DNA from: Pseudomonas ovata | Lineage (GTDB): Bacteria > Pseudomonadota > Gammaproteobacteria > Pseudomonadales > Pseudomonadaceae | Reading direction: 5' to 3' | Assembly: GCF_003131185.1 (NCBI RefSeq) | Contig: NZ_QFFU01000008.1 | Coordinates: 175,043-239,042 of the forward strand | DNA: 64,000 bases | Shown: positions 41,770-54,077 of the stretch, piece by piece | Layout of the letters: each line of letters begins with the position of its first letter | Numbering within the stretch: position 1 is the first letter of the stretch | The notes under the pieces: model-generated | The model's input: the letters and a program-made list of their open reading frames with translations, nothing else | Database searches by the model: none | What the model was told of the DNA's origin: nothing | Made by a program: the position numbers and the translations under genes

Positions 41770-42726
41770 TTACCGGGGCCCGAAGCGGGCCCGGTGCTCG
41801 GCCGGCGTGATGCCGAAGGCCTTGACGAAGCGCCGGATCAGCGTCGACTCATTGCCCAGCCCGCAGCGGTGCGCCAGGGTCTTGAGCGGGCTGCTGGAGG
41901 TCACGAGCAGGCGGCGCACCTCTTCAAGGCGCAGCGCCTCAACCCGCTTGCTTGGTGTGTGGCCGGTATGCGCCTGGTATTTGCGCACGAACGTGCGCTC
42001 GCTCATGTTCATGTACGCCGCCAGCGCCGCCACGGATAAATCCTTGTCCAGATGAGCCGTCATCCAGGCATGCAGGTCCGAGAACTGCGGGCTTTGGGCT
42101 TGCAGGGCAAGGGTTGGGCTGAACTGGTCCTGATCGCCCGGGCGCTTGAGAAACACCACCAGGTGCCGTGCCACTTCCAGGGCCGCTGCGTGCCCAAGGT
42201 CCTGCTCGACGATAGCCAGGGCCAGATCGATCCCGGAGGTGACGCCAGCAGAGGTCCAAACATCGCCATCGTTGATGAAGATGGGCCCGCGCTTGACCGA
42301 CACGCTCGGGAAACGCCGTTCCAGTTCATCGTAGGCCGACCAGTGGGTGGTGACGTTGCGACCTTCCAGTTTGCCGGCTGCCGCCAGGGCAAAGACGCCG
42401 GTGCAGACTGAAACCAGGCGCTGTGCGGTATGGGTCTGTTCGACAAAACGGGAGAAACCGGGGTCCTGGCAGAACGCCTGGATGCCTGGCCCGCCGGGAA
42501 CAATAAGGGTATGCGCTGGCGCTGTTTCAGCCTCCAGTGGCTCGGCCTTGAGGGAAAAGCCCGACAGCACGGGCGTGTCGGCCTGCAGCGCAATGATCGA
42601 AAGCGAGTAGGGCTGCCAGGGGGGCGTGGCGTAGTGATTGGCGGCGATGAAGACATCCAGTGGCCCGCCCAGGTCCAGCAGGCTGACGCCGGGGTAGGTG
42701 ACAAACTGTATCAACTTGGCAAGCAC
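41770..42726 (-). CDS. GlxA-family transcriptional regulator (DJ-1/PfpI domain plus AraC helix-turn-helix)
   Basis: The N-terminal amidotransferase-like domain (FVTYPGVSLLDLGGPLDVF, IVPGGPGIQ, CTGVFALAAAGKLEG with the nucleophile-elbow Cys) is followed by a C-terminal AraC HTH (MNMSERTFVRKYQAHTGHTP, LKTLAHRCGLGNESTLIRRF). Members such as GbdR, CdhR, SouR and ArgR control catabolism of amino acids and quaternary amines. The frame starts at GTG 42741, but GGAG at 42738-42735 fits GTG 42726 better; both give VTYPG at the N-terminus. Divergent from the small gene at 42926, and convergent with the lipoprotein gene at 40694. The effector is unknown. Confidence 0.88.
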   Translation of the reverse strand: MLAKLIQFVTYPGVSLLDLGGPLDVFIAANHYATPPWQPYSLSIIALQADTPVLSGFSLKAEPLEAETAPAHTLIVPGGPGIQAFCQDPGFSRFVEQTHTAQRLVSVCTGVFALAAAGKLEGRNVTTHWSAYDELERRFPSVSVKRGPIFINDGDVWTSAGVTSGIDLALAIVEQDLGHAAALEVARHLVVFLKRPGDQDQFSPTLALQAQSPQFSDLHAWMTAHLDKDLSVAALAAYMNMSERTFVRKYQAHTGHTPSKRVEALRLEEVRRLLVTSSSPLKTLAHRCGLGNESTLIRRFVKAFGITPAEHRARFGPR

Positions 42727-42925
42727 GGCAAAGGGCTCCACGACCGACAGCGCGGGTGAGCGTGACCGCTTTGGCGGGAATGATCAATGCTTTGTCATTT
42801 TCCGGCCGGGCTGCTCACGTAGTGTGCCCTTGCGTCTGGGGGGCATCTTCCAGACGCGTTCAGGGCCGCGCTGCAGGCCTGAATAAGCGTGCCCATTTAT
42901 TTCTTCGCGCAGGGAGTCCGATGTC

Positions 42926-43264
42926 ATGCCACGCCTTGTCAGCAATCTGATGGAGTTCGAAACCACAATGGACCCCGCGCTTGGCCAGGCGATCAACAGC
43001 ATGCTGGCCTTGATCGATGAGCAATCGGAGCACTGTAAAGGCTGCGAGATGCGCCCATCCGGACATGCCAATGGCTGGATCATCGAATGCTCATGGCGTG
43101 ACACCCGCTCGATGCACGCCCACTTCGCCTCACCGTCCCTGCAGGTGCTTATCAATCTGCTGATTTCACGCTCGACCCGGATTGCTTTTGGTCTGGGTGC
43201 CAGTCGGGGCGCGAAGGACGCCAGTGTCAGCGCGGCTCATTCTTCATCCCAGAAGGTCACATAG
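42926..43264 (+). CDS. small ABM-like protein (putative antibiotic biosynthesis monooxygenase fold)
   Basis: The 112-residue cytoplasmic protein contains PSGHANGWIIECSWRDTRSM and HFASPSLQVLINLLISRSTR, a pattern like the ABM ferredoxin-like fold (beta strand, WxD, AHxxSxxLQxLxxLL). This assignment is tentative. Cys residues occur in HCKGCEM. AGGGAG at 42911-42916 supports ATG 42926; ATG 42950 is possible. Its last 28 bases overlap the end of the convergent lipoprotein gene. It is divergent from the GlxA-type regulator across a 199-base gap and is a candidate target of it. Confidence 0.65.
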   Translation: MPRLVSNLMEFETTMDPALGQAINSMLALIDEQSEHCKGCEMRPSGHANGWIIECSWRDTRSMHAHFASPSLQVLINLLISRSTRIAFGLGASRGAKDASVSAAHSSSQKVT

Positions 43265-44205
43265 ACCAGGCTGTCGAGGCCGACGCTGGCCTTGAATGAA
43301 AAGGGCCGGCCCAAAACCCGGAGCTGGTCGGTGCAGGTGCGCTTGAGCTGCTCGAGGGTATTCTCGGCTGACTGATCCGCAGGCGCGTCAACGGTGCCCA
43401 GAATGAAGTTCAGCATCACGATGGCCGACACTTCGCCGTACGGCACCTTGGGCATGCTGAGTGGACGGGGCCTGATAGCCAGGTGCAGCCGCACCTTACC
43501 CTCGTTCAATAACCCTCTGAGGTCGGCATTCTCGATGTTCAGGGACACCGGAACCTGCACCTTGCGCTGCGCTGCGGATGGCAAGGTCGTGCGCAGTTCT
43601 CCTCGCATATTCGGCGTCCCGAGATTGTCGAACATGATCCCTTCGATGGGTTCGAGCCTGGTATACGCCAACCATGCCGGCCGCAGCCCTACCTGCACTG
43701 CACACAGCAGCCCCTGGCGCGGCCGCCCGGGCAGGTAGGGCATGTAGGTCTTCGGTAGCAGGGCACGGATTTCCATGTAGGTGTACGGTTCAAAGATGAC
43801 CGGCTTCAGGGCCGCCTCAACGTCACCGGCAGGAAGGGTGTCGGCAGAATCGACTTTCGCGGTGGTCAGCGACATCTTGAAGGCCGGCTGCTGGCGTGCC
43901 TCGATGATGCCCTTGAGGTACCACTTGATCATTTCCTTCTGTCGGTCATCGAGCGCATCCTTGCGCGCCAGCAGGTGCATCACCCAGGGGTCGTCGCTGT
44001 CACGCTCGATCTGCAGGGCGCCGGGGGCGATGCCCATTTTTTCGAAGGCACGCGCCAGCTTCGATTCGTTGGAGTAAGGCGATGCCGCGCTGACCACTTC
44101 ACTGTTGTGCAGCCCATCGGCTGAAAAGATCAGGGTGGCCAGTTTTTCCTTGCAGCCGACCAGCAGCGTGCTCAGTAACAGGATCAGGCAGGTGGAGAAC
44201 TTCAT
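43237..44205 (-). CDS. putative lipoprotein, unrecognised family (paralogue of the gene at 40694-41647)
   Basis: The 322-residue protein starts at ATG 44205 behind AAGGA (44215-44211) and has a lipoprotein signal ending TLLVGC with Cys18 and Lys at +2. It resembles the product of 40694-41647 along its length: ATLIF after the lipobox, a hydrophobic-charged helix around DALDDRQKEMIKWYLKGIIE matching LDPLQRARIQHYLAQQL, ADLRGLLNEGKVRLHLAIRP, and C-terminal LGRPFSF and GLDSLVYVTF. Its G+C content is higher than that of its paralogue, so the two have not recently duplicated in place. No function can be named. Confidence 0.8.
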   Translation of the reverse strand: MKFSTCLILLLSTLLVGCKEKLATLIFSADGLHNSEVVSAASPYSNESKLARAFEKMGIAPGALQIERDSDDPWVMHLLARKDALDDRQKEMIKWYLKGIIEARQQPAFKMSLTTAKVDSADTLPAGDVEAALKPVIFEPYTYMEIRALLPKTYMPYLPGRPRQGLLCAVQVGLRPAWLAYTRLEPIEGIMFDNLGTPNMRGELRTTLPSAAQRKVQVPVSLNIENADLRGLLNEGKVRLHLAIRPRPLSMPKVPYGEVSAIVMLNFILGTVDAPADQSAENTLEQLKRTCTDQLRVLGRPFSFKASVGLDSLVYVTFWDEE

Positions 44206-44552
44206 GGGCATCCTTGCGGGGTGTGGCTGACTTCGTTGGCGCGTCATGCGCCGGGCTCTTTATACGGATCACGCTCTGGTTTGCAAAGCCAGGGCTGGAT
44301 AGGCGCCCTTGCGTCTGCACCACGGGCAGGGCCGCGCGCAGGGCGCGAGTTCATGCCCAAATGGAATGACATCCAGCGCATTGCTCGTTTGCCCTGCCTC
44401 GTCCGCCCGGTTATCAATACCCGTGGAATCAACCGTACCCGCCGACAGCTTTTCCGGCGTTACGCCCACAATCCACTAATCTCAAAATGGTGCGTCCCGT
44501 AGCGTTCCCGCACCGCCAGTGTGCACTTCGGTGACAGATCCGGTTACCGTCA

Positions 44553-44648
44553 GGTTGCCCATCTCTGGATGGGTGGGTTGCTGCTTTTTGTCTCCCGTGG
44601 TTGCGCTTTTTTGTGTGTTGGTTGCAACCAATTGAAACAGACGGTTGC
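44553..44648 (+). promoter_or_regulatory. array of five GGTTGC repeats upstream of the braC promoter
   Basis: GGTTGC occurs at 44553, 44576, 44599, 44620 and 44643, so spacings are 23, 23, 21 and 23 bases, all near two helical turns. The fourth copy is the left half of the perfect palindrome TTGGTTGCAACCAA at 44618-44631. A variant GGTTAC is at 44542. The array lies about 100-200 bases upstream of the expected sigma-54 start, the usual place for an enhancer-binding protein. The rest of the gap 44206-44552 shows no gene or clear element. Confidence 0.65.
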
Positions 44649-44722
44649 ACCTCCTTGTGTTGCTGGCCCGCTGGCGTGCAAATGTCGCCCCGGCGTTGTG
44701 TTTTGGAAAAATAAAAAAATGA

Positions 44723-44738
44723 TGGCACGGCGCTTGCT
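44723..44738 (+). promoter_or_regulatory. braC: sigma-54 promoter of braCDEFG
   Basis: TGGCACG-GCGC-TTGCT matches the RpoN -24/-12 consensus TGGCACG-N4-TTGCW at every defined position. The start would be near 44750, about 42 bases before the braC ATG. A tract of A residues lies just upstream. Confidence 0.85.
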
Positions 44739-44791
44739 GAAAGCAATTTCGTAGTCGCAGTGCTAACTAAAAAAACCCAGGAGCACCACTC

Positions 44792-45928
44792 ATGTCGCAG
44801 ACGTTCTACCGGAAAGGCTTTCTTGCAATGGCCGTGGCAACGGCATTGGGCGTGTCGTCTTTTGCGCAGGCGGACGTGAAGATCGGTGTCGCCGGTCCCA
44901 TGACCGGCGCCAATGCGTCGTTTGGCGAGCAGTATATGAAGGGTGCACAGGCCGCAGCCGATGCCATCAACAAGGCCGGCGGCGTCAATGGCGAGAAGAT
45001 CGTGCTGGTGGCCGGTGACGATGCGTGCGAGCCCAAGCAGGCCGTGGCTGTGGCCAACCGCCTGGTTGACCAGGACAAAGTCGTGGGCGTGGTCGGGCAC
45101 TTCTGCTCTTCTTCAACCATTCCGGCTTCTGAGGTGTACAGCGATGCCGGTGTGATCGCCATCACTCCCGGCTCCACCAACCCGACCGTCACCGAGCGCG
45201 GGCTCAAGGAAGTGTTCCGCATGTGTGGCCGCGACGACCAGCAGGGCATTGTCGCCGGCGACTACATCGTCGATGTGCTCAAGGGCAAGAAAGTGGCGGT
45301 GATCCACGACAAGGACACCTATGGCCAGGGCCTGGCCGATGCGACGCAGAAACAACTGATCGCACGGGGCGTGAAACCGGTGCTGTATGAAGGCCTGACC
45401 CGTGGCGAGAAAGACTTCAGCGCCCTGGTCACCAAGATCCGCTCCACCGGCGCCGATGTCGTGTACTTCGGCGGCCTGCACCCCGAAGCCGGCCCGCTGG
45501 TGCGCCAACTGCGCGAGCAGGGCCTCAAGGACATCAAGTTCATGTCCGACGACGGCATTGTCACCGACGAACTGGTCACCACCGCTGGCGGCGCGCAATA
45601 CGTCGATGGCGTGTACATGACCTTCGGCGCCGACCCGCGCCTGCTGCCTGACAGCAAGGCGGTGGTCGACGAGTTCCGCAAGTCCGGTTACGAGCCTGAA
45701 GGCTATACCCTCTACGCCTATGCCTCGCTGCAGGCGCTGGCCGCCGGCTTCAACGGCGCCAAGTCCAACAAGGGCGACGCCGCCGCTGCATGGCTCAAGG
45801 CCAACCCGGTCAAGACCGTCATGGGCGAGAAGACCTGGGATGCCAAGGGCGACCTGAAAATCTCCGACTACGTGGTCTACCAGTGGGACGCGACAGGCAA
45901 GTACAAACAACTCGAAAAACAGAAGTAA
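44792..45928 (+). CDS. braC: branched-chain amino-acid ABC transporter substrate-binding protein
   Basis: Periplasmic Leu/Ile/Val/Ala-binding protein. The signal peptide of 27 residues ends FAQA|DVKIGVAGP. The mature part shows PMTGANASFGEQYMKGAQAA, GVVGHFCSSSTIPASEVY with the cysteine pair typical of LivJ/BraC, and a type 1 periplasmic-binding fold. Length is 378 residues. CAGGAGC precedes ATG 44792. First gene of the five-gene bra operon, behind a sigma-54 promoter. A GC-rich hairpin follows it, which would favour excess binding protein over permease. Confidence 0.95.
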   Translation: MSQTFYRKGFLAMAVATALGVSSFAQADVKIGVAGPMTGANASFGEQYMKGAQAAADAINKAGGVNGEKIVLVAGDDACEPKQAVAVANRLVDQDKVVGVVGHFCSSSTIPASEVYSDAGVIAITPGSTNPTVTERGLKEVFRMCGRDDQQGIVAGDYIVDVLKGKKVAVIHDKDTYGQGLADATQKQLIARGVKPVLYEGLTRGEKDFSALVTKIRSTGADVVYFGGLHPEAGPLVRQLREQGLKDIKFMSDDGIVTDELVTTAGGAQYVDGVYMTFGADPRLLPDSKAVVDEFRKSGYEPEGYTLYAYASLQALAAGFNGAKSNKGDAAAAWLKANPVKTVMGEKTWDAKGDLKISDYVVYQWDATGKYKQLEKQK

Positions 45929-45942
45929 TCCGTCTGCAATAA

Positions 45943-45966
45943 GCCCCTGCGCCTGAACGCAGGGGC
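45943..45966 (+). terminator. intra-operon hairpin between braC and braD
   Basis: GCCCCTGCG at 45943-45951 and CGCAGGGGC at 45958-45966 form a perfect 9-bp stem with a CCTGAA loop and no T tract. Such stems after binding-protein genes usually protect the upstream mRNA or attenuate downstream transcription. Confidence 0.7.
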
Positions 45967-46090
45967 CGGATACGGGCGCCACAGGCGTGGCCCCGGCTTC
46001 TTCCGAGCCTGACTACCTGCTGGCCGCTGTCCTTTGAAGAGGTGCGGCAGGCAGGACCCTGAGCGGCCTTCAAGTGTGTGAGCGTGCGTG

Positions 46091-47005
<915 letters not shown>

Positions 47006-47007
47006 GC

Positions 47008-48302
<1,295 letters not shown>

Positions 48303-48306
<4 letters not shown>

Positions 48307-49178
48307 ACAACCCGATCGTTCTTTCGGTCGAGCACCTGATGATGCATTTCGGTGGCATCAAGGCGCTCAGTGACGTCAGCCTGCAAGTGCGTCGCAACTC
48401 AATCTTCGCCCTGATCGGCCCCAACGGCGCCGGCAAGACCACGGTGTTCAACTGCCTGACCGGTTTCTACAAGGCCACCGGCGGGCGTATCGAGCTGCAC
48501 ACCCGGGGCAAGACCACCAATGTGATCAAGCTGCTGGGCGAGTCGTTCCAGCCCACCGACTTCGTGTCGCCGGCCAGCTTCCTCAGTCGGGTGTACTACA
48601 AGATGTTCGGCGGCACCCACCTGGTCAACCGTGCCGGCCTGGCGCGCACCTTCCAGAACATTCGCCTGTTCAAGGAAATGTCGGTGGTGGAAAACCTGCT
48701 GGTGGCCCAGCACATGTGGGTCAATCGCAGCCTGATCAGCGGCATTCTCAACACCCGTGGCTACCGCAAGGCCGAGGAGGACGCGCTGAGCACGGCGTTC
48801 TACTGGCTTGAAGTGGTCGACCTGGTCGATTGTGCCAACCGCCTGGCCGGTGAGCTGTCCTACGGCCAGCAACGCCGTCTGGAAATCGCCCGTGCCATGT
48901 GCACCCGGCCACAGGTGATCTGCCTGGACGAGCCGGCCGCCGGCCTCAACCCGCAGGAAACCGAAGCCCTGAGCGGCATGATCCGCAAGCTGCGCGACGA
49001 GCACGACATGACCATCGTGCTGATCGAGCACGACATGGGCATGGTCATGGGCATTTCCGATGACATCGTGGTGCTCGACCATGGCAACGTGATTGCCAAG
49101 GGCGGTCCGGAGCAGATACGCAACGATCCGAAAGTGATCGCCGCCTACCTGGGCGCGGATGAAGAGGAGTTGGTATGA
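48303..49178 (+). CDS. braF: branched-chain amino-acid ABC ATPase BraF (LivG)
   Basis: ATP-binding subunit of 291 residues. Walker A is GPNGAGKTTVFNCLTGFYKA, the ABC signature LSYGQQRRLEIARAM, Walker B QVICLDEPAAGLNPQE, and the H-loop IVLIEHDMGMV. The insertion between Walker A and the Q-loop (YYKMFGGTHLVNRAGLARTF) is typical of LivG. It overlaps both braE and braG by four bases, indicating tight coupling. Confidence 0.96.
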
Positions 49179-49891
49179 GCAATCCGATCCTCGAAATGAA
49201 AGAGATCGACGTGTACTACGGGCCGATCCAGGCCCTCAAGAAAGTCTCGCTGCACATCAATGAAGGCGAGACGGTCAGCCTGATCGGCTCCAACGGCGCC
49301 GGCAAGTCGACCCTGCTGATGTCGATCTTCGGCCAGCCACGTGCCGCGGCCGGGCAGATCATTTATCAGGGCACCGACATCACCCAGAAGTCGTCGCACT
49401 ACATCGCCTCCAACGGCATTGCCCAGTCGCCGGAAGGGCGCCGGGTGTTCCCCGACATGTCGGTGGAAGAAAACCTGTTGATGGGCACCATCCCGATTGG
49501 CGACAAGCACTGCGCCGAAGACATGCAGCGCATGTTCGAGCTGTTCCCCAGGCTCAAGGAGCGCCGCAACCAGCGCGCCATGACCATGTCCGGCGGCGAG
49601 CAGCAGATGCTGGCCATCGCCCGTGCGCTGATGAGCCGACCCAAACTGTTGCTGCTCGACGAACCCAGCCTCGGGCTGGCGCCGATCATCGTCAAACAGA
49701 TCTTCTCGACCCTGCGTGAGCTGGCCGCCGGCGGCATGACCATCTTTCTGGTCGAGCAGAACGCCAACCATGCCCTCAAGCTCTCCGACCGGGCGTATGT
49801 GATGGTCAATGGCGAGATTCGTTTGTCAGGCACCGGCCAGGAGCTGCTGAGCAACGAGGAGGTGCGTAACGCTTATCTGGGCGGGCATTAA
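49175..49891 (+). CDS. braG: branched-chain amino-acid ABC ATPase BraG (LivF)
   Basis: Second ATPase subunit, 238 residues. Walker A is GSNGAGKSTLLMSIFG, signature MSGGEQQMLAIARAL, Walker B LLLLDEPSLGLAPII and H-loop FLVEQNANHALKL. It begins with the family DVYYGPIQALKKVSLHI block. Last gene of the operon, followed by a terminator 24 bases after the stop. Confidence 0.96.
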   Translation: MSNPILEMKEIDVYYGPIQALKKVSLHINEGETVSLIGSNGAGKSTLLMSIFGQPRAAAGQIIYQGTDITQKSSHYIASNGIAQSPEGRRVFPDMSVEENLLMGTIPIGDKHCAEDMQRMFELFPRLKERRNQRAMTMSGGEQQMLAIARALMSRPKLLLLDEPSLGLAPIIVKQIFSTLRELAAGGMTIFLVEQNANHALKLSDRAYVMVNGEIRLSGTGQELLSNEEVRNAYLGGH

Positions 49892-49904
49892 TCATCGCTG
49901 TCAG

Positions 49905-51389
<1,485 letters not shown>

Positions 51390-51404
51390 GCAAAATCCCA
51401 TCGC

Positions 51405-51547
51405 CATCGCCGGCAAGCCGCCTCCCACAGTCTGGTGTCAGGCGCGAGATTCAGGGTCACATCAATGGTGGTAGGGGGCTTGCCGGCGATGAGGCCAGCA
51501 AGACCAGTACACCTGCTGCGCCAGTCATCGCCAGTTGCTGCTCCCAC
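51405..51547. repeat. REP cluster (inverted pair plus a degenerate third unit)
   Basis: CATCGCCGGCAAGCCGCCTC at 51405-51424 and GGGGCTTGCCGGCGATG ending at 51491 are inverted REP units, a REPIN-like pair. A degraded third copy CATCGCCAGTTGCTGCTCCC starts near 51526 in the first orientation. The cluster fills the gap between two convergent genes. No RAYT transposase gene is present in the window. Confidence 0.8.
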
Positions 51548-51610
51548 AATTGAGCGTCAGACGCAAAATCTGGTGAAAACCGGCTAAAGCGGATCGCCGC
51601 TCGGCCGGTC

Positions 51611-52762
51611 CTATGGAACGCCGGCCGTGCGGTTGAGCAGGTATTCGGCCAGGCCGATATAACAGGTCGCCAGGTGATAAGGCGTGGTCGAGGGCATGTC
51701 GCTGCGGCTGACCTGTCCTTGCTCATCCAGGCACTCATTCCAGCCGCTGGCATGCAGGAAGTCCTGGCGCAGTGCCTGCGCCTGGCGCTGCAGGTCGGCC
51801 TGCGCGTCGTCGCGCAGGGCCAGGGCGCGCAGGTATTCGGCTTGCGCCCAGATGCGCCGGGTGCCGTCGAGCACCTGGCCATCGAGCCTGAGCATGCCGC
51901 TGACACCGCCACGGTTATCGACGCCTTGCGCCTGGGCCTGGGCAAACGCCTGGGTCAGTGCGCGGTGCAGCGGCTTGCCGTGCAGTTCACGGGCCGATTG
52001 CAGCAGGAAGAACCACTCGAACTGGTGTCCCGGTTCATACCAGTTATCCACAGCCCCGCGCGGTTTCTCCAGCATTACCCCGGTGGCCGGGTCGATGAAG
52101 CGGTCATGCAGATGCTTGAGCAACCCGTCCAGCGCCTCTGTGGTCGCCGGGTCCGGACGCACCTGCAGGGTGGCCAGGAAGGCCTCGGCCAGGTGCATCA
52201 ACGGATTCTGCAAAGGGCCTGTGCCCTGTGTCGACCAGTCCTCGGCCAGGCAGGCTTCATACAGGCCCTGGCCGTCGGCGAAACGCTCGCGCACCACGCT
52301 CAAGGCGGCATTGAGCACCGATTCGGCCAGCGGCTCGCGGGTGCGGTGCCAGTAATGGGCGCAGGCGAAAATAATAAACGCGTGGGTATACAGGTCCTTG
52401 CGCCGGTCCAGCGGTGCGCCCTGGGCGTCGATGCTGTAGAACCAGCCGCCGTGTTCGGCATCGTGAAAGTGCCGTTGCAACGAACGGAACAGGGCATGGG
52501 CGCGCGTGGCGGCGTCCTTGACCTGGGGGTGGTCGATCAGGCTGGCAAACACGAACAGTTGCCGGGCACACGCCATTGCCCTGTAGCGCTGCGCCGGCAG
52601 CGGCTGCTGAGTGTTACCCACCGCCTCATAGGGCAGTGCGAGGGCGGCATTCCAGCCAGGGCCTTGCCACAAGGGTACGATGACCTGCAGAAAATGCGCC
52701 TGCAGGTCGGCGAAGATCGCAGTCAGTTCAGGCTGGGGGGCGGAGCTGGTGGCGTGGGTCAT
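51611..52762 (-). CDS. AGE-family sugar epimerase/isomerase
   Basis: An alpha/alpha-six-barrel protein of 383 residues related to N-acylglucosamine 2-epimerase, mannose isomerase and cellobiose 2-epimerase. Recognisable parts are RYRAMACARQLFVFASLIDH, DAEHGGWFYSIDAQGAP, KDLYTHAFIIFACAHYW, NPLMHLAEAFLA, the EPGHQFEWFFLL motif and RIWAQAEYLRAL. His residues in THAF, PGHQ and MHLAEA are those expected at the active site. The family does not allow epimerase to be separated from mannose isomerase by eye. It is 74 bases downstream of ureJ on the same strand. Initiation is at ATG 52762. Confidence 0.88.
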   Translation of the reverse strand: MTHATSSAPQPELTAIFADLQAHFLQVIVPLWQGPGWNAALALPYEAVGNTQQPLPAQRYRAMACARQLFVFASLIDHPQVKDAATRAHALFRSLQRHFHDAEHGGWFYSIDAQGAPLDRRKDLYTHAFIIFACAHYWHRTREPLAESVLNAALSVVRERFADGQGLYEACLAEDWSTQGTGPLQNPLMHLAEAFLATLQVRPDPATTEALDGLLKHLHDRFIDPATGVMLEKPRGAVDNWYEPGHQFEWFFLLQSARELHGKPLHRALTQAFAQAQAQGVDNRGGVSGMLRLDGQVLDGTRRIWAQAEYLRALALRDDAQADLQRQAQALRQDFLHASGWNECLDEQGQVSRSDMPSTTPYHLATCYIGLAEYLLNRTAGVP

Positions 52763-52836
52763 CGGCGGGCGTCACGGCAGGATCGGGTGCGCGCCATGTT
52801 AACAGGCGTCGATCCTGCCGTGGCCGGGAAAAATAC

Positions 52837-53409
52837 TCAGCCCATCAGCAGCCAGGCCCCGGCCATCGCCGAGCCGGCGCCGGCGACGCGCACCAGCGGT
52901 GCGGCAGCACGCGGCAGGTAGCGCACGGCGGCATAACCGGCGGCATGCAGCGCGGCGGTGGCCGCGACGAAGCCGATCGCATAGGTCCAGGCACTGCTCA
53001 TCTCCGGCAGCTCAATACCGTGCGCCACACCGTGAAACAGGGCGAAGGCCGCCGTGGCGAGCATTGCCAGCGGCAAGGGTGGACGTACGGCCAAAGCCAC
53101 GGCCAGGCCCAGTGCCAGCACCGAGGCGGCGATACCGCTTTCCAGCGCTGGCAGTTGCAGCCCGGCAAAGCCCAGCAGCCCGCCGACCAGCAAGGTGGCG
53201 ACGAACGTCACTGGCAGCGCCCAGCGCGCCGCGCCGCTCTGTTGTGCCGCCCACAGGCCGACGGCCAGCATCGCCAGCAGGTGATCCAGGCCGCCCAGGG
53301 GGTGACCCAAGCCGGCCATCAGGCCGTGATCGCCGTGGCCGGGGTGGGCGAAGGCCAGGCTCGGTGCCAGCAGCAAGGCCAGCAGGCCAAGGGATTTCGA
53401 AGCGGTCAT
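52837..53409 (-). CDS. ureJ: HupE/UreJ nickel permease-like protein
   Basis: An integral membrane protein of 190 residues with a cleavable-type N-terminus (LLALLLAPSLAFA|HPGHGDHG) and the family motif HPLGGLDHLLAMLAVGLWA, which contributes metal-binding histidines. About six hydrophobic helices follow, including FALFHGVAHGIELP with a second His pair. HupE/UreJ proteins import nickel for urease or hydrogenase. It lies 34 bases after ureG and is last in the ureEFGJ operon. Confidence 0.92.
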   Translation of the reverse strand: MTASKSLGLLALLLAPSLAFAHPGHGDHGLMAGLGHPLGGLDHLLAMLAVGLWAAQQSGAARWALPVTFVATLLVGGLLGFAGLQLPALESGIAASVLALGLAVALAVRPPLPLAMLATAAFALFHGVAHGIELPEMSSAWTYAIGFVAATAALHAAGYAAVRYLPRAAAPLVRVAGAGSAMAGAWLLMG

Positions 53410-53443
53410 GAGGTGCGTTCCTTGTTCAAGCGGGTAATCGGGT

Positions 53444-54061
53444 TCAGGCGGCCGTGTTCAACAGGCCCTGGCGTTCAATGAAGGCGATGATCTGTTCAAG
53501 GCCCTGGCCGGTTTTCTGGTTGCTGAACACGAAGGGCCGCTCGCCACGCATCTTGCGCGTGTCGCGGTCCATCATCTCCAGCGAAGCGCCGACCAGGTCT
53601 GCCAGGTCGATCTTGTTGATCACCAGCATGTCGGACTTGCAGATGCCCGGGCCGCCCTTGCGCGGCAGCTTGTCGCCGGCCGACACGTCGATCACATAGA
53701 TCGTCAGGTCTGACAGTTCCGGGCTGAAGGTGGCCGACAGGTTGTCGCCGCCGGACTCGACCAGAATCAGGTCCAGGCCCGGAAAGCGCCGGTTGAGCTG
53801 GTCCACCGCCTCCAGATTGATCGAGGCATCTTCGCGAATGGCAGTGTGCGGGCAGCCGCCGGTTTCCACACCAATGATGCGTTCCGGTGCCAGCGCCTCG
53901 TTGCGCACCAGAAAGTCGGCGTCTTCACGGGTGTAGATATCGTTGGTCACCACCGCCAGGTTGTAACGCTCGCGCAGAGCCAGGCACAGCGCCAGGGTCA
54001 GGGCAGTCTTGCCGGAGCCGACAGGGCCGCCGATGCCGACGCGCAGGGGTTGGCTGTTCAT
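53444..54061 (-). CDS. ureG: urease accessory GTPase UreG
   Basis: SIMIBI GTPase that delivers nickel to apo-urease with UreE, UreF and UreD. The P-loop [19 protein letters not shown] is at about residues 9-27. The metal site CPH is in [17 protein letters not shown], followed by [17 protein letters not shown] and the guanine motif NKIDLA. ATG 54061 gives 205 residues, the normal length; the upstream extension of the frame overlaps ureF and is not used. It lies 16 bases after ureF. Confidence 0.97.
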   Translation of the reverse strand: MNSQPLRVGIGGPVGSGKTALTLALCLALRERYNLAVVTNDIYTREDADFLVRNEALAPERIIGVETGGCPHTAIREDASINLEAVDQLNRRFPGLDLILVESGGDNLSATFSPELSDLTIYVIDVSAGDKLPRKGGPGICKSDMLVINKIDLADLVGASLEMMDRDTRKMRGERPFVFSNQKTGQGLEQIIAFIERQGLLNTAA

Positions 54062-54077
54062 TGTGTTCTCCAAGGGT

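Noticed and set aside
44221..44754. Short plus-strand frames (93 and 77 codons) in the braC upstream region
   Set aside because: They cross the GGTTGC repeats and sigma-54 promoter, have no start signals and look non-coding.
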